DNA from: Rhizobium redzepovicii
GTDB lineage: Bacteria; Pseudomonadota; Alphaproteobacteria; Rhizobiales; Rhizobiaceae
Assembly: GCF_019793435.1 (NCBI RefSeq)
Contig: NZ_JAILYH010000020.1
Coordinates: 62,001 to 126,000 of the forward strand
DNA: 64,000 nt
Direction: 5' to 3'
Positions 52,554 to 61,571 of the stretch are shown here, piece after piece. Numbering within the stretch: position 1 is the stretch's first letter; each line of letters opens with the position of its first letter. The notes under the pieces were generated by a model, which was given only the letters and a program-made list of their open reading frames with translations, was not told where the DNA came from and searched no databases. Position numbers and translations under genes: made by a program.

Positions 52554-53407
52554 AACCGCGTTTCCTTCTCCCGCTCATTCTGGTTACCGGTTTCTCTTCG
52601 GCGGCGCTCGCCCTCGAGACGCCACGCGGCGCCACGCAGGACAGCCGCATCCGTTTCGTCGACTACCAGCCCTATAACATCACAAAAGTCGTCGGCACGC
52701 TCCGGTCTTCCGTGCAGATCGAATTCGCCGCCGACGAGGAAATCGCTCATGTCGCCCTCGGCAACAGCGTCGCCTGGGAGGTGGCGCCGGCCGGCAACAT
52801 CCTGTTCCTGAAGCCTCGCGAAAATCAGCCGGTGACGAATATCTCGGTCGTGACGACACGACGGGACGGCTCGACCCGCAGCTATCAGATGGAACTCACC
52901 GTCCGTGACGGCAGTGTTGAAGCCGGTCAGAACACCTATTTCTATGTGAAATATCGCTATCCCGCTGATGAAGCGGAGCGGCGCCGGCTGGAAGCATCTG
53001 CGCGCGCGCAGGCGGCACAAGCCGGCGAGGCCGATCGCGTGCTTGCCCTTCACGAAGCCTATGGACCGCGCAACTGGCGTTATTCGGCGCAAGGGTCCCA
53101 GGCGCTCGAACCGCAAGCGGTCTATGACAACGGCAAGGTCACGACCTTCGCCTTTGCCGGCAACCAGGAAATGCCGGCGATCTATATGGAAAACTCCGAC
53201 GGCAGCGAAAGCCTGGTTCCGAAGTCAGTCGACGGCAATCTCGTCCTCGTTCACGCGATCAGCCGCAAGTTCATACTGCGCCGTGGCGGCGACGTGCTTT
53301 GCGTCTTCAACGAAGCCTACGATCGCGTCGGCACCAATCCCGAGACTAACACGACGTCACCATCGGTCGAGCGCGTCGTCAAAGTGCCGCCCGGCGCGGC
53401 GCAATAG
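52550..53407 (+). CDS. virB9: VirB9 outer-membrane core protein
   Basis: Periplasmic/outer-membrane protein of 285 aa with a signal peptide ending near ALALE. The N-terminal beta domain and C-terminal VirB7-binding domain are recognisable (YQPYNITKVVGTL, NRPVTNISVV-like block, then YDNGKVTTFAFAGNQEMPAI). The start is a TTG overlapping the virB8 stop; GGAGG just upstream makes this unusual start credible. Confidence 0.93.
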   Translation: MKPRFLLPLILVTGFSSAALALETPRGATQDSRIRFVDYQPYNITKVVGTLRSSVQIEFAADEEIAHVALGNSVAWEVAPAGNILFLKPRENQPVTNISVVTTRRDGSTRSYQMELTVRDGSVEAGQNTYFYVKYRYPADEAERRRLEASARAQAAQAGEADRVLALHEAYGPRNWRYSAQGSQALEPQAVYDNGKVTTFAFAGNQEMPAIYMENSDGSESLVPKSVDGNLVLVHAISRKFILRRGGDVLCVFNEAYDRVGTNPETNTTSPSVERVVKVPPGAAQ

Positions 53408-53415
53408 GAGGCGTT

Positions 53416-54588
53416 ATGGCCGAGGAAGAGATTACCCAGATTCCGGGCGAGCGCGCCGAGACGTCGGCCGGCGGCCGGCTCGACAATAACCCGATCCTCA
53501 AACGCGGCGCTGTCGCCTTGGCGATCGTCGTCTTTGTCGCGTTCGCTCTCTGGTCGATGCGAGGGCAGGACAAGCCGTCAGACGGTGCCCAGCCGGAGCG
53601 CGTTGTCATCCGGCAGACATCGGATTTCGAACCGGCGAAGGAGCCACAGCCGGTGGCGACACCGCCGCAGGTCCAGCTCCCGACGCCTGTCGCCGCCGAG
53701 CAGGCGCCGACCGACGGCGACAAGCTGCTCGATGCTGCCCGCCGTGCGCCGGTCATCGCCTATGGCGGCGAGAAATCGCCGGCAACGCGGCGGCAGGATC
53801 AGGGCGAGGCGTCGGATCAGGCCTCGAATTACGTGCCGCTCGGCGCCAATCCCGGCGGCTTCGCCTCGCAGGGCGAAAACGATGACCAGCGCTTCGACCG
53901 CTTGCTGACACCGACGCAATTGCAGGGATCGCGTGCCGGCACGTTGGGCAATCGTGATTTCATCGTCGCAATGGGGACATCCATTCCTTGCGTTCTCGAG
54001 ACCGCGCTCTCCTCCGATCAGCCAGGGTTCACGAGCTGCGTCATCAACCGGGACGTTCTTTCAGATAACGGCCGCGTTGTGCTGATGGAAAAAGGCACGC
54101 AGATTGTCGGTGAATATCGCGGCGGTATTCGGCGTGGACAAAAGCGCCTGTTCGTTCTCTGGAACCGGGCGAAGACGCCGAAAGGCGTGATCATCACTTT
54201 GGCTTCGCCCGCAACCGACGCGCTTGGCCGGGCCGGCATCGATGGTTATGTGGACACCCATTGGTGGGAGCGTTTTGGCAGCGCGATGCTCCTGTCGATC
54301 GTCGGCGACGCCAGCTCTTATGCCAGCAGCCGGCTGCAGGACAGCGATGTCGACGCGCAAAACACCACCAGCGCCGGTCAGCAGGCGGCGGCGATCGCCG
54401 TCGAGCAATCGATCAACATTCCGCCGACGCTCATGAAACATCAGGGCGAGCTGGTTTCGATCTTCGTCGCACGCGACCTCGATTTCTCCACCGTCTACCG
54501 GCTTCGTGTGACCGAGCCCCGCAACCGCATCTACGACCGTGCTGCGCTTGGGGATTTCAGCCCCTCCTCGAAGCTCGTGACGAAATAG
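53416..54588 (+). CDS. virB10: VirB10 energy-sensing scaffold
   Basis: Protein of 390 aa spanning both membranes. A cytoplasmic start is followed by one inner-membrane helix (about residues 35-52), a Pro-rich periplasmic linker (about 60-105) and the conserved TrbI/VirB10 beta-barrel domain (GTSIPCVLETALSSDQPGF, then LMEKGTQIVGEYRGG and DGYVDTHWWERFGSAMLLS). AGGAGG supports ATG 53416. It forms the outer-membrane pore with VirB9 and VirB7. Confidence 0.95.
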   Translation: MAEEEITQIPGERAETSAGGRLDNNPILKRGAVALAIVVFVAFALWSMRGQDKPSDGAQPERVVIRQTSDFEPAKEPQPVATPPQVQLPTPVAAEQAPTDGDKLLDAARRAPVIAYGGEKSPATRRQDQGEASDQASNYVPLGANPGGFASQGENDDQRFDRLLTPTQLQGSRAGTLGNRDFIVAMGTSIPCVLETALSSDQPGFTSCVINRDVLSDNGRVVLMEKGTQIVGEYRGGIRRGQKRLFVLWNRAKTPKGVIITLASPATDALGRAGIDGYVDTHWWERFGSAMLLSIVGDASSYASSRLQDSDVDAQNTTSAGQQAAAIAVEQSINIPPTLMKHQGELVSIFVARDLDFSTVYRLRVTEPRNRIYDRAALGDFSPSSKLVTK

Positions 54589-54596
54589 GTTCGGCA

Positions 54597-55625
54597 ATGA
54601 CTGAAGCTGCCGACTCCGGCGTCGTGCGCGAACTGCTTTCGCCGCTATCACGCTTTCTGCGTGACAAGACCCTCTACGAGGTCATCGTCAACCGGCCGGG
54701 ACAGGTCGTCACGGAGGGGAGGGAGGGATGGCAGACCTATGAGATGCCCGAACTCTCATTCGACAGGTTGATGCGTCTCGCCCGCACGGTCGCGAGCTTC
54801 TCCAATCAGTCGATCGACGAGACGCGGCCGATCCTGTCGGCGACCCTGCCGGACGATGAGCGGATCCAGATCGTCATCCCGCCGGCAACGACGAAGGGAA
54901 CCGTCAGCATCACCATCCGCAAGCCGTCCTCTGTGTCGCTGACCCTCGAGGATCTCGATCATGGAGGATTGTTCGCCGATGTCGCGCCTGTCGAAAGCGA
55001 CGGGAGACGATTGGACCAAAGGCTGTTGGAATACTATCGGATCGGCGCCTACAAGGCGTTTCTGCGGGAGGCGGTGTTCGCAAGGAAGAACATCATCATC
55101 TCCGGCGCCACGGGGTCGGGAAAGACGACGCTGTCGAAAGCGCTGATCCGCCACATCCCGCAAAATGAGCGGATCATTTCCATCGAGGACACACCGGAAC
55201 TGGTGGTCCCGCAGCCCAACCATGTTCGGCTCTTTTACTCCAAGGGCGGGCAGGGTCTCGCCAAGGTCGGCGCGAAGGACCTGCTCGAATCCTGCCTGCG
55301 CATGCGGCCCGACCGTATCCTGCTGCAGGAGCTGCGTGACGGGACGGCATTCTACTACATCCGCAATGTCAACTCCGGCCATCCTGGCTCCATCACCACG
55401 GTCCATGCCGACTCCGCCCGCCTCGCCTTTGAGCAGCTGACTTTGCTGGTCAAGGAGTCGGAGGGTGGTGGGGACCTCGAACGGCACGACATCCGCGAGA
55501 TGCTGACGATCGCGATCGACATCATCGTCCAATGCAAGCGGATCGACGGCCGGTTTCGGGTGAGCGAGATCTACTATCGAGACGCCGCGACTGACCTCGG
55601 CCGCTCTTCGTCGGATCGAGCTTAA
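54597..55625 (+). CDS. virB11: VirB11 traffic ATPase
   Basis: Hexameric secretion ATPase of 342 aa. Walker A GATGSGKTTLSKAL begins near residue 171, the Asp box has ISIEDTPEL, Walker B is around MRPDRILLQELRDG, and the His box is TTVHADSA. It starts 8 bases after virB10 and ends the cluster. No virD4 coupling-protein or relaxase gene follows in this window. Confidence 0.95.
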   Translation: MTEAADSGVVRELLSPLSRFLRDKTLYEVIVNRPGQVVTEGREGWQTYEMPELSFDRLMRLARTVASFSNQSIDETRPILSATLPDDERIQIVIPPATTKGTVSITIRKPSSVSLTLEDLDHGGLFADVAPVESDGRRLDQRLLEYYRIGAYKAFLREAVFARKNIIISGATGSGKTTLSKALIRHIPQNERIISIEDTPELVVPQPNHVRLFYSKGGQGLAKVGAKDLLESCLRMRPDRILLQELRDGTAFYYIRNVNSGHPGSITTVHADSARLAFEQLTLLVKESEGGGDLERHDIREMLTIAIDIIVQCKRIDGRFRVSEIYYRDAATDLGRSSSDRA

Positions 55626-55668
55626 CGGGTTGCGTCCGGGCCTCTAACAATTCTGTCGGTTTCGACCG

Positions 55669-56245
55669 TCAGTCCAATTGTGCGGCCTTCTCACGCAGGA
55701 CCACTGAAAACGCGCGGAGCCCCTGATGGTCCAGTGCATCAATGAATTCGTGAACCGCCGGCACCGTCTTGCGTAAATTCAACCGGGCGCGCCTGATGCT
55801 GTCGATCAATGCGCTCTAAAAGGTGGATGGAGGCCCACGAGGAAATTGTCCGGCGATACGCAGGTCACCCCATGAGGCCGAAGCTCCGTGACAGGGAAAT
55901 CCTTGAGATTCCACGTGACAATCACGGAAGCTTTTCCGGCGATGGCTGCAGCTAAAACATGACGATCATCGGGACCGGTAGCGAGAGGTTGGGGATGAGG
56001 ATTTGGTGGTTACCGACATCGGCATCGGGCAAAACTTCCTTGATCCGATCACGGGTCGCTTCCAGACGGGAGAAGGGTATCTCGGGTGAGCCGATGGCCA
56101 GATTGCGAATCCACTCGGCGTGGATGTCGTCGGTCCAGCGTGCGTCGACGAGACCGTCGAAAGCACACTGGACCAAGACATTGCGTAAATGGAAAGGGTA
56201 GAGGACGCAGGCATCGTAGACCGCGACGGGCGGCTTAGAGGCCAT
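55669..56245 (-). pseudogene. PIN-domain toxin, frameshifted
   Basis: The N-terminal part reads cleanly from ATG 56245 (VAVYDACVLYPFHLRNVLVQ, with the first PIN aspartate) to PDADVGNHQILIPNLSLP. At about 55972 the sequence continues in another frame with PDDRHVLAAAIAGKASVIVT and WNLKDFPVTELRPHGV, the missing PIN residues. A further stop and shift near 55820 separate a C-terminal piece (RKTVPAVHEFIDALDHQG) ending at 55669. So a once full-length PIN RNase-like toxin is broken by at least two lesions. The start overlaps the antitoxin gene by 11 bases. Confidence 0.82.
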
Positions 56246-56681
56246 GATTGACGATCAGATCCTCTGTGTCCTCGGCCAGCGCGTCGAGGCTTTTCTGGCG
56301 AGCATCGAGCTTGGCCTTGAGCGCAAGAACATCCTTCAACTTGGCTCGGCGGTGCTTGCCGACATAGCGGAAGGGCAGATCGCCGCGATCCATGCGCAGC
56401 ACCACGAGAGGACGTGAGATGCCGAGGATGGTGGAGGCGTCGGTCGGGCTCAATTCCTGATCTTCCGTGAGCACGGCAACACGCTTGCCGCGCAACAGAT
56501 GATCGAGGAGTGCTTCGACAGGTGCGAAAGCCGAGGCTGGAAGAGAAAGGGTTTGAAGCTGTCCACCTTCGCGGCGAATCCGCAGTTCCAGGTGGTCGCC
56601 CTCCGCCAGCTTTGGGATCGGCGCGACGGCCTTGCGGTCGCGATCCGACAATTCGGTAAATTGAAGAACATGGCTGGTCAT
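56235..56681 (-). CDS. Excisionase-type HTH antitoxin
   Basis: Protein of 148 aa. A small helix-turn-helix (LSPTDASTILGISRPLVVLR) near residues 78-97 is of the excisionase/MerR-like type, followed by a region with MDRGDLPFRYVGKHRRAK typical of antitoxins paired with PIN toxins. It is intact although its toxin is broken. ATG 56681 follows TATATA-containing sequence that could hold the promoter. Confidence 0.82.
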   Translation of the reverse strand: MTSHVLQFTELSDRDRKAVAPIPKLAEGDHLELRIRREGGQLQTLSLPASAFAPVEALLDHLLRGKRVAVLTEDQELSPTDASTILGISRPLVVLRMDRGDLPFRYVGKHRRAKLKDVLALKAKLDARQKSLDALAEDTEDLIVNHGL

Positions 56682-57193
56682 GGCGAACACCTCTGACCAT
56701 GTATATAGGGCAAGTCGCTCATAACTGCAATACCTGAAATATCCTCCGCTTTCCATCTCCGATTTCCGGGTGCCATAGGAGCGCGCGGCGAACGAGCTCG
56801 ACCCGCCAACTTGAAGCGTGGGTTACCGCCAACGGCAAGCGCTCCGCTTCCGATGTGATCGTGCAATGCAAAGGGGCCGCCTCACCAACTATGCAGAAAA
56901 ATAGGGCCGCTGGAAAACCAGGGCCCTTTAAGGTGTGAAGGTCAATAACCTCCAGAGGGGAACAGCTGATACGATGGCACTGGGAGGAAAACCATCGACT
57001 GCATCAACTTGAGGCAATATGCTCATATTTTGACCGCTTGGTAAAACATTTTTTGTGCAGTGCAGCTATGCAGAAATGGCAGAGAGTTCTCTGGGCCGAT
57101 TTGACCGGGATATAGCTTCACGCATTCGAGATCGCCCGGGCGATGGCTTCCTTTTAGGGCGCCTACGTCGCTGACCAAGGAGGCTGGTGTGGA
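56682..57193. other. Intergenic region, no gene recognised
   Basis: About 510 bases upstream of the antitoxin gene and downstream of the DUF1173 gene (both leftward). No conserved protein, terminator or repeat was recognised. Confidence 0.4.
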
Positions 57194-58384
57194 TCATGGC
57201 AGCCGCGGCATTTCGCCGTCGGCCACACGCCAGATCCACGGCGTCATCTCGGCTCTCGCGGCGATCATCTCATTCAGTGCAACGTCATAGTCTTCGTCGG
57301 CCTTCGTCGGAACGATGAACATGGCGATCGGCGCTGGCTTTGCCTCCGGTAAGGTCACGGAGGCAATCGGCTGGTCGCGCGAAAGATCGAACCGGAGTCC
57401 TTTCACGCTTCTTCGCTTCAGGCTTGAGAGCCGCTCCAGGAGACGCTGTTCATGGATGGTTTCGAACGGGATCCAGTTCTCGTTGACCACCATCAGCGCC
57501 ACTTCCTCGACCGAAGCTATCCCCGCTCCCGAAATGCCGAACGTGGCGATGCCGATGAGATGAAACCCCTCGTTGGATCGCCACAGTTCCAGTTCGGTTT
57601 CATATCGGGCATTCAACCGTTTCCACGCACCCTCATCGAGCATGAAGGGGAAAGGCAGGTGGCGCACCAGCATCTTCTGGCCATCGCGCGCTGAGGAAAA
57701 TTCCTTTACCTCTCCGACGGTCATCATCAGTTTCCGCGGACCGGGACCGGTTAACTGGGCTCCGGCCAACATCGCTGCGCGCCTGGCGGAGATCCCTTCC
57801 TTGTCCTCCTGATGAAACACTTCCGGCACGAACAGGATGTCGCTAAGCGGACCGCCGCGGACAATCATCTGTCGCGCTGCGTTCAGCAGGCTGCTGCGGA
57901 CGCGACCCCAGCCGCGTCTCCCAGCCCACAGCGCCGTCCATTCAGTCAGTTCCCCTGTCTCCCAGAGATAATGGAGCATGGCCTTGAGCGACAGCTTTTT
58001 CGGATCGTTTCGCACCGTTTCCGACGGCTCCGAAGATGAGGCCGAAGCCGATCGGTTCCCTCGTTTCGACAGCGAGAAATCGAGTTTCAGCACAGCCGCG
58101 CCCGTCGCTGCGTCGATCTGGATGGCATTGCCGATCAATGGACCAAGACCCGACAGCTCATATGGCGGTTCATAGGATGGGCAGCCGGGATCGTGATCTC
58201 GTCCTGAAAGCGGCATCCGTTTGATCAGGAATTGGCCATCCATCCGGGCGATATACATCGGCACCGGCGGTTGCCGACACGGGCAAAGTGGCCTGAGCTT
58301 CTGTTCGTAAGCGCGTTCGAGCTGCGGCAGAAACTCTGGAGAACTGTCGTCGAACGCCTGGTTGCCGATCAAAAACTGTCGCAC
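57194..58384 (-). CDS. DUF1173 family protein
   Basis: Plasmid-borne protein of 396 aa of the DUF1173 family, function unknown. An N-terminal cysteine pair (RPLCPCRQPPVPMYIAR) and HDPGCPSYEPPYELSG resemble a small metal-binding site; the core includes LHYLWETGELTEWTALWAGR and RSSLLNAARQ. GTG 58384 is preferred, since GGGAGG lies seven bases upstream and the longer TTG frame (58408) overlaps that site. Confidence 0.88.
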   Translation of the reverse strand: MRQFLIGNQAFDDSSPEFLPQLERAYEQKLRPLCPCRQPPVPMYIARMDGQFLIKRMPLSGRDHDPGCPSYEPPYELSGLGPLIGNAIQIDAATGAAVLKLDFSLSKRGNRSASASSSEPSETVRNDPKKLSLKAMLHYLWETGELTEWTALWAGRRGWGRVRSSLLNAARQMIVRGGPLSDILFVPEVFHQEDKEGISARRAAMLAGAQLTGPGPRKLMMTVGEVKEFSSARDGQKMLVRHLPFPFMLDEGAWKRLNARYETELELWRSNEGFHLIGIATFGISGAGIASVEEVALMVVNENWIPFETIHEQRLLERLSSLKRRSVKGLRFDLSRDQPIASVTLPEAKPAPIAMFIVPTKADEDYDVALNEMIAARAEMTPWIWRVADGEMPRLP

Positions 58385-58579
58385 GTCGTTCCTCCCTTGC
58401 CTGGCCAAAGGCTGATCGAGCCGTAAAAGGAAGGCGTAGCATGAGCTTCGCGGACTTTACTAGCGCAAAATAGTTAGTATGTAAATGTTACGGCCGCTGG
58501 GGCCGATTTCAACGCCAAGGCAGGAATGATCGTTAATTTTAATTTTTGGAGGCTGGAATGCACGTATCTTCTTTTGATA

Positions 58580-58612
58580 ATTAGAAGTCAACGGTGCGTT
58601 GATTAGAAGTCA
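58580..58612 (+). repeat. Direct repeat ATTAGAAGTCA
   Basis: ATTAGAAGTCA occurs at 58580-58590 and again at 58602-58612, one repeat every 22 bases (two helical turns). It lies in the 270-base gap between DUF1173 and a small ORF and could be a regulator binding site. Only two copies are seen, too few to suggest iterons. Confidence 0.4.
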
Positions 58613-58653
58613 GCCGGTCAAAATGTAGAGGCTGCGCCAGCATGAAGTGAGTT

Positions 58654-58791
58654 CTAATCGCGTGCTACCCAGCCCTTCGAGCCGGCCGGCACTGAACCGC
58701 CGATCACCTTGCCGCCTTCCGACTGCCCGATGGCTGCCGGCGTCTCTACATCGCAGCTGACGCCGATGCGGCCGGCCGGCACCCTGTCCAC
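58654..58791 (-). CDS. Possible 45-aa protein or C-terminal fragment
   Basis: On the minus strand a frame reads VDRVPAGRIGVSCDVETPAA, then IGQSEGGKVIGGSVPAGSKG and ends WVARD. The composition looks protein-like. A start is uncertain (GTG 58791 is the best), so it may be the end of a longer gene whose upstream part is lost in the GC-rich hairpin region. Family not recognised. Confidence 0.35.
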   Translation of the reverse strand: MDRVPAGRIGVSCDVETPAAIGQSEGGKVIGGSVPAGSKGWVARD

Positions 58792-58853
58792 GCGGCAGAC
58801 GGGCCGGAACCGCGGCGCCTGACGCCGCGGCGAAGCGCCGGGCGGCGGAAGGG

Positions 58854-58914
58854 AGGTTTCTTGCTGTGCCAGGAATGGCGGGCCGCACGCGGCCCAAGCC
58901 AGGGGAAGAAACCT
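58854..58914 (+). promoter_or_regulatory. Long GC-rich hairpin
   Basis: AGGTTTCTT (58854-58862) pairs with AAGAAACCT (58906-58914). Inside, GGGCCGC (58880-58886) pairs with GCGGCCC (58889-58895) across a two-base gap. The whole forms one long interrupted stem in an otherwise gene-poor stretch. Confidence 0.5.
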
Positions 58915-58983
58915 GAGCGACCCGCTGAAGGCCCGCCCGCCGCATGGTAAGGGTCGCCTCTCGGCAGGCCCGCGGGCGGGCGC

Positions 58984-59178
58984 CTACCCGTGCGGCGACC
59001 GGCAGAGACCTGCCATCCTGTAGGCCCTCACGCCCTCACCTTCCCCGTCCGGCTCGATCATGCGGGCAGAAAGGCCAGAGCGTTTCAGAACGAGCTGCGC
59101 CCTGAGATTAGCGATGAGCCGTTCCGGACTGAGCCGGCGCAGATCCTCGTTGAAGTCGCCGAACTCCGGGGCAAGCAC
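58984..59178 (-). CDS. Small hypothetical protein (64 aa)
   Basis: Frame from GTG 59178 reading MLAPEFGDFNEDLRRLSPER, then LIANLRAQLVLKRSGLSARM and ending RMAGLCRSPHG. Amphipathic helical character and consistent codon usage suggest real coding, but no ribosome binding site and no family are recognised. Confidence 0.4.
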   Translation of the reverse strand: MLAPEFGDFNEDLRRLSPERLIANLRAQLVLKRSGLSARMIEPDGEGEGVRAYRMAGLCRSPHG

Positions 59179-59279
59179 TAGCGGCAGGATCCCCAGCGCC
59201 TACGTATCGAGGGATTGAGCTACCGCGCCCAATCGCCGTCAGGCCGCGAGAGGCGCGGCCCAAATCCGACGGAGACCAT

Positions 59280-60243
59280 CTGAACCTATGTCTTCCCATC
59301 GACGACGCCTTCGAGCCCCGCCCCGCCTCGTCCCCAACCGACCGTTTCATCTACGAGATGCAGATCTACGGCCATCGCCCCTTCCAGGATGAACCGGACC
59401 CGCGTCCGCTGCCGGAGGAGCCGGTCGTCCAGTCGGCGCTGACCGCCATGTTCGATGCTCTATTCGAAATGCTCGGCGATACCCGCCTGGAGCCCGATCT
59501 CGAAGACCTCCTGTGGTCGACGGTCAATCTCTTCCACCGCGCCGGCGAGCGCATCCAGCGGGAGCTTCAGCGTAATGAGGATAGCCAACGCAACGGTCAG
59601 CGCGAGCAGGACGGCTCGGAGGTCAAGAGTGTCGAGTTGGAGCGCCTCGTTGCCGAAGGCATCACGCTGCTTGAGCGCCGCAATGCCTTCGAGTTCATGC
59701 GCGCCTATGCGGGCGACCACTTCGAAGCCAATGCGGCTCGGCATGGCGGCCGCGGACGGGCTCCAAGGTCAGCCACGCCAACATGACCGCGGCGATGATC
59801 GACTCCAGAGACTTTCCATCCGCCCGCCGGCGCGCCGAGACCGAAGTGCTGATCCCGGCAGGCACCAAGATCGCCTTCGGCGGCGGCATCGACTACAATG
59901 ATCACGAACGAATCTGGGCGAAACTCGATCAAGCCCTCGCCAAATATCCCGACATGGTGCTGCTGCACGGCGGCTCGCCGAAGGGCGCCGAACGTATCGC
60001 TGCCTGCTGGGCAGAAGCGCGCAAGGTGATACAGATCGCCTTCAAGCCGAATGGACGAAGCACGCCAAGGCCGCACCGTTCCGCCGCAATGACGACATGC
60101 TCTCGGTCATGCCGGCTGGCGTCGTCATCTTCCCCGGCTCCGGCATTACCGGCAATCTTGCCGACAAGACCCGCCGACTTGGCATCTCCGTTTTGGCAAG
60201 CGGCGGGAGATGGCGCGTAAGCGCCATCTGTCCATACGGCTGA
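59280..60243 (+). pseudogene. DUF2493-type protein, frameshifted
   Basis: The coding signal starts around 59280 (LNLCLPIDDAFEPRPASSPT; the first in-frame ATG is 59358) and continues to about 59735. There a one-base change moves it to a second frame (GSAWRPRTGSKVSHANMTAA), which carries the DUF2493/SLOG-like domain (IPAGTKIAFGGGIDYNDHER, then MVLLHGGSPKGAERIAACWA). Near 60050 a single missing base (AATGG where AACTGG is expected) shifts the rest (TKHAKAAPFRRNDDMLSVMP, VVIFPGSGITGNLADKTRRL) to a third frame, ending at 60243. Two lesions suggest decay; sequencing error is the alternative. Confidence 0.75.
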
Positions 60244-60269
60244 AGGAGATGCTTGCATTTCGCAAAAAT

Positions 60270-60279
60270 TGTGTACACA
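60270..60279. promoter_or_regulatory. Palindromic operator of the Phd/PIN toxin-antitoxin pair
   Basis: TGTGTACACA is a perfect 10-bp palindrome 25 bases before the antitoxin start. Antitoxins of this type repress their own promoter by binding such sites. Confidence 0.55.
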
Positions 60280-60304
60280 TTTGCCGCTGAAACGGAGCTT
60301 CGCC

Positions 60305-60571
60305 ATGACCCAATCTCGGCAGCAGATACCATCTCCCCGCCGTGTCGGCGTGCGGGAATTTCGCGGCAACCTGACGTCTTTCCTCAAGCAGGTCGAAGAC
60401 GGCCAGCGGTTCGTCCTGACGTCGCATCACAAGGTTGTCGCCGAAATCGGCCCGCCGTCAGCCGGCGTCGTCATGCGGAAACCAGGCGCGTTGCGCGGAA
60501 AGATCAAAGTTGCCGATGACTTCGATGGTCTGCCGGCGGATGTTCTGAAGTCCATGGAAGACGGGACGTGA
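60305..60571 (+). CDS. Phd/YefM-type antitoxin
   Basis: Antitoxin of 88 aa. The Phd fold is visible from VGVREFRGNLTSFLKQVEDG near residues 14-33 and FVLTSHHKVVAEIGPP, the conserved DNA-binding half. The C-terminal tail (GALRGKIKVADDFDGLPADV) would wrap the toxin. The longer frame from 60269 would include the operator, so ATG 60305 is chosen. It overlaps the toxin start by four bases (GTGA). Confidence 0.9.
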   Translation: MTQSRQQIPSPRRVGVREFRGNLTSFLKQVEDGQRFVLTSHHKVVAEIGPPSAGVVMRKPGALRGKIKVADDFDGLPADVLKSMEDGT

Positions 60572-60966
60572 GGCTGCTGCTCGATACACATGCCTTGCTG
60601 TGGTGGCTGAACGACGACGAGAAGCTAGGGAACCATGCGCGTCGCCTTATTGGCGATCCCGAGAATGATGTCCTCGTCAGTGCTGTCTCCCTTTGGGAAA
60701 TCACTGTGAAGCTGCGCATCGGCAAACTTGATGCCGATATCGAAGAGATTGTTGCGATTTTGCCGGATCAAGGTTTCGACCGGCTGGATATCTCGGACGC
60801 GCATCTTATCGCTCTCGCTGCTCTTCCACTTCATCACCGCGATCCTTTCGATCATCTGCTCATGGCGCAAGCCGTGGCGGAGGGAGCGTATTTGGTTTCG
60901 GACGATCAAAATGTCGCGCTTTATGGCATTCCGTTTGTGACTTGCTCCGATCCTGTTGCCTTGTGA
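60568..60966 (+). CDS. PIN-domain toxin (VapC-like)
   Basis: RNase-type toxin of 132 aa. Acidic PIN residues appear in order: Asp 6 in LLLDTHALLWWL, Glu in AVSLWEITVKL near 45, Asp in HRDPFDHLLMAQA near 93-97, and Asp in LVSDDQ near 111. All are present, so it should be active. GTG 60568 overlaps the antitoxin stop, ensuring coupled translation. The module can stabilise the plasmid by post-segregational killing. Confidence 0.92.
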   Translation: MRLLLDTHALLWWLNDDEKLGNHARRLIGDPENDVLVSAVSLWEITVKLRIGKLDADIEEIVAILPDQGFDRLDISDAHLIALAALPLHHRDPFDHLLMAQAVAEGAYLVSDDQNVALYGIPFVTCSDPVAL

Positions 60967-61380
60967 TCTCACCGAGCTTGGCTCCGCGGATGAAGCCGGC
61001 TCACATCGTTCCGGTTGCGTGTTTGCCAATGGCGATGTACCTGGCGACCCATCGGCGGCTCAGGTGCTTGGGAGCGGGCACGTTTGGGGAAGATCACTCA
61101 TTCGACGCCCGCGTGAACAGCTTCACCCGGGATTGGAGCACGGTCTGCAGACGGCAATGCGGTGCCGCGGCGACCTCGCCGATCAGCAGAAATGTTATCG
61201 AGGTGCTCACAGCCTGCCGCAGCCGGGAGCGGGCGAGGGTATTATGTTGATCGACATGCGGGCGAAGCGTCCGTGGAGTGTGCGGCCAATATCCCCCAGT
61301 GCTTGGACCGGGAGGCCATGGTTTGTTGTCTCCTTCGATTGCCCCGAACCATTCCCGTTTTATATCGCTCGTATAGACGA
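60967..61380. other. Intergenic region, no gene recognised
   Basis: Several open frames overlap here on both strands but none shows a recognisable domain or a good start. The stretch leads into a chain of hairpins before the DUF736 gene. Confidence 0.4.
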
Positions 61381-61548
61381 CCGCCTGCTTTGGCGGCCAA
61401 CCCCTGAAGGGGTAAGACTCGCCCGAAATTTTTGCAAATTCGATTTCGGTTCGTTTATCCTGGTGGAAAATAGAATTTTGCAAAATTTTCAGGCGAGCTG
61501 ACCGCAGCAGGTCGGCCGTCTCTTCGTGCGCCATCGGGAATGGTCCCG
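61381..61548 (+). promoter_or_regulatory. Chain of hairpins upstream of the DUF736 gene
   Basis: In order: CCGCC...GGCGG (61381-61396), CCCCT-GA-AGGGG (61401-61412), a long imperfect stem of about 22 bp whose arms are 61420-61441 and 61473-61495 (CGCCCGAAAT... and ...ATTTTCAGGCG), and CGGGA-ATGG-TCCCG (61535-61548). The last lies just before the AAGGAG site of the gene at 61572. Confidence 0.62.
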
Positions 61549-61571
61549 AGCAACCGAAGGAGACAACAACC

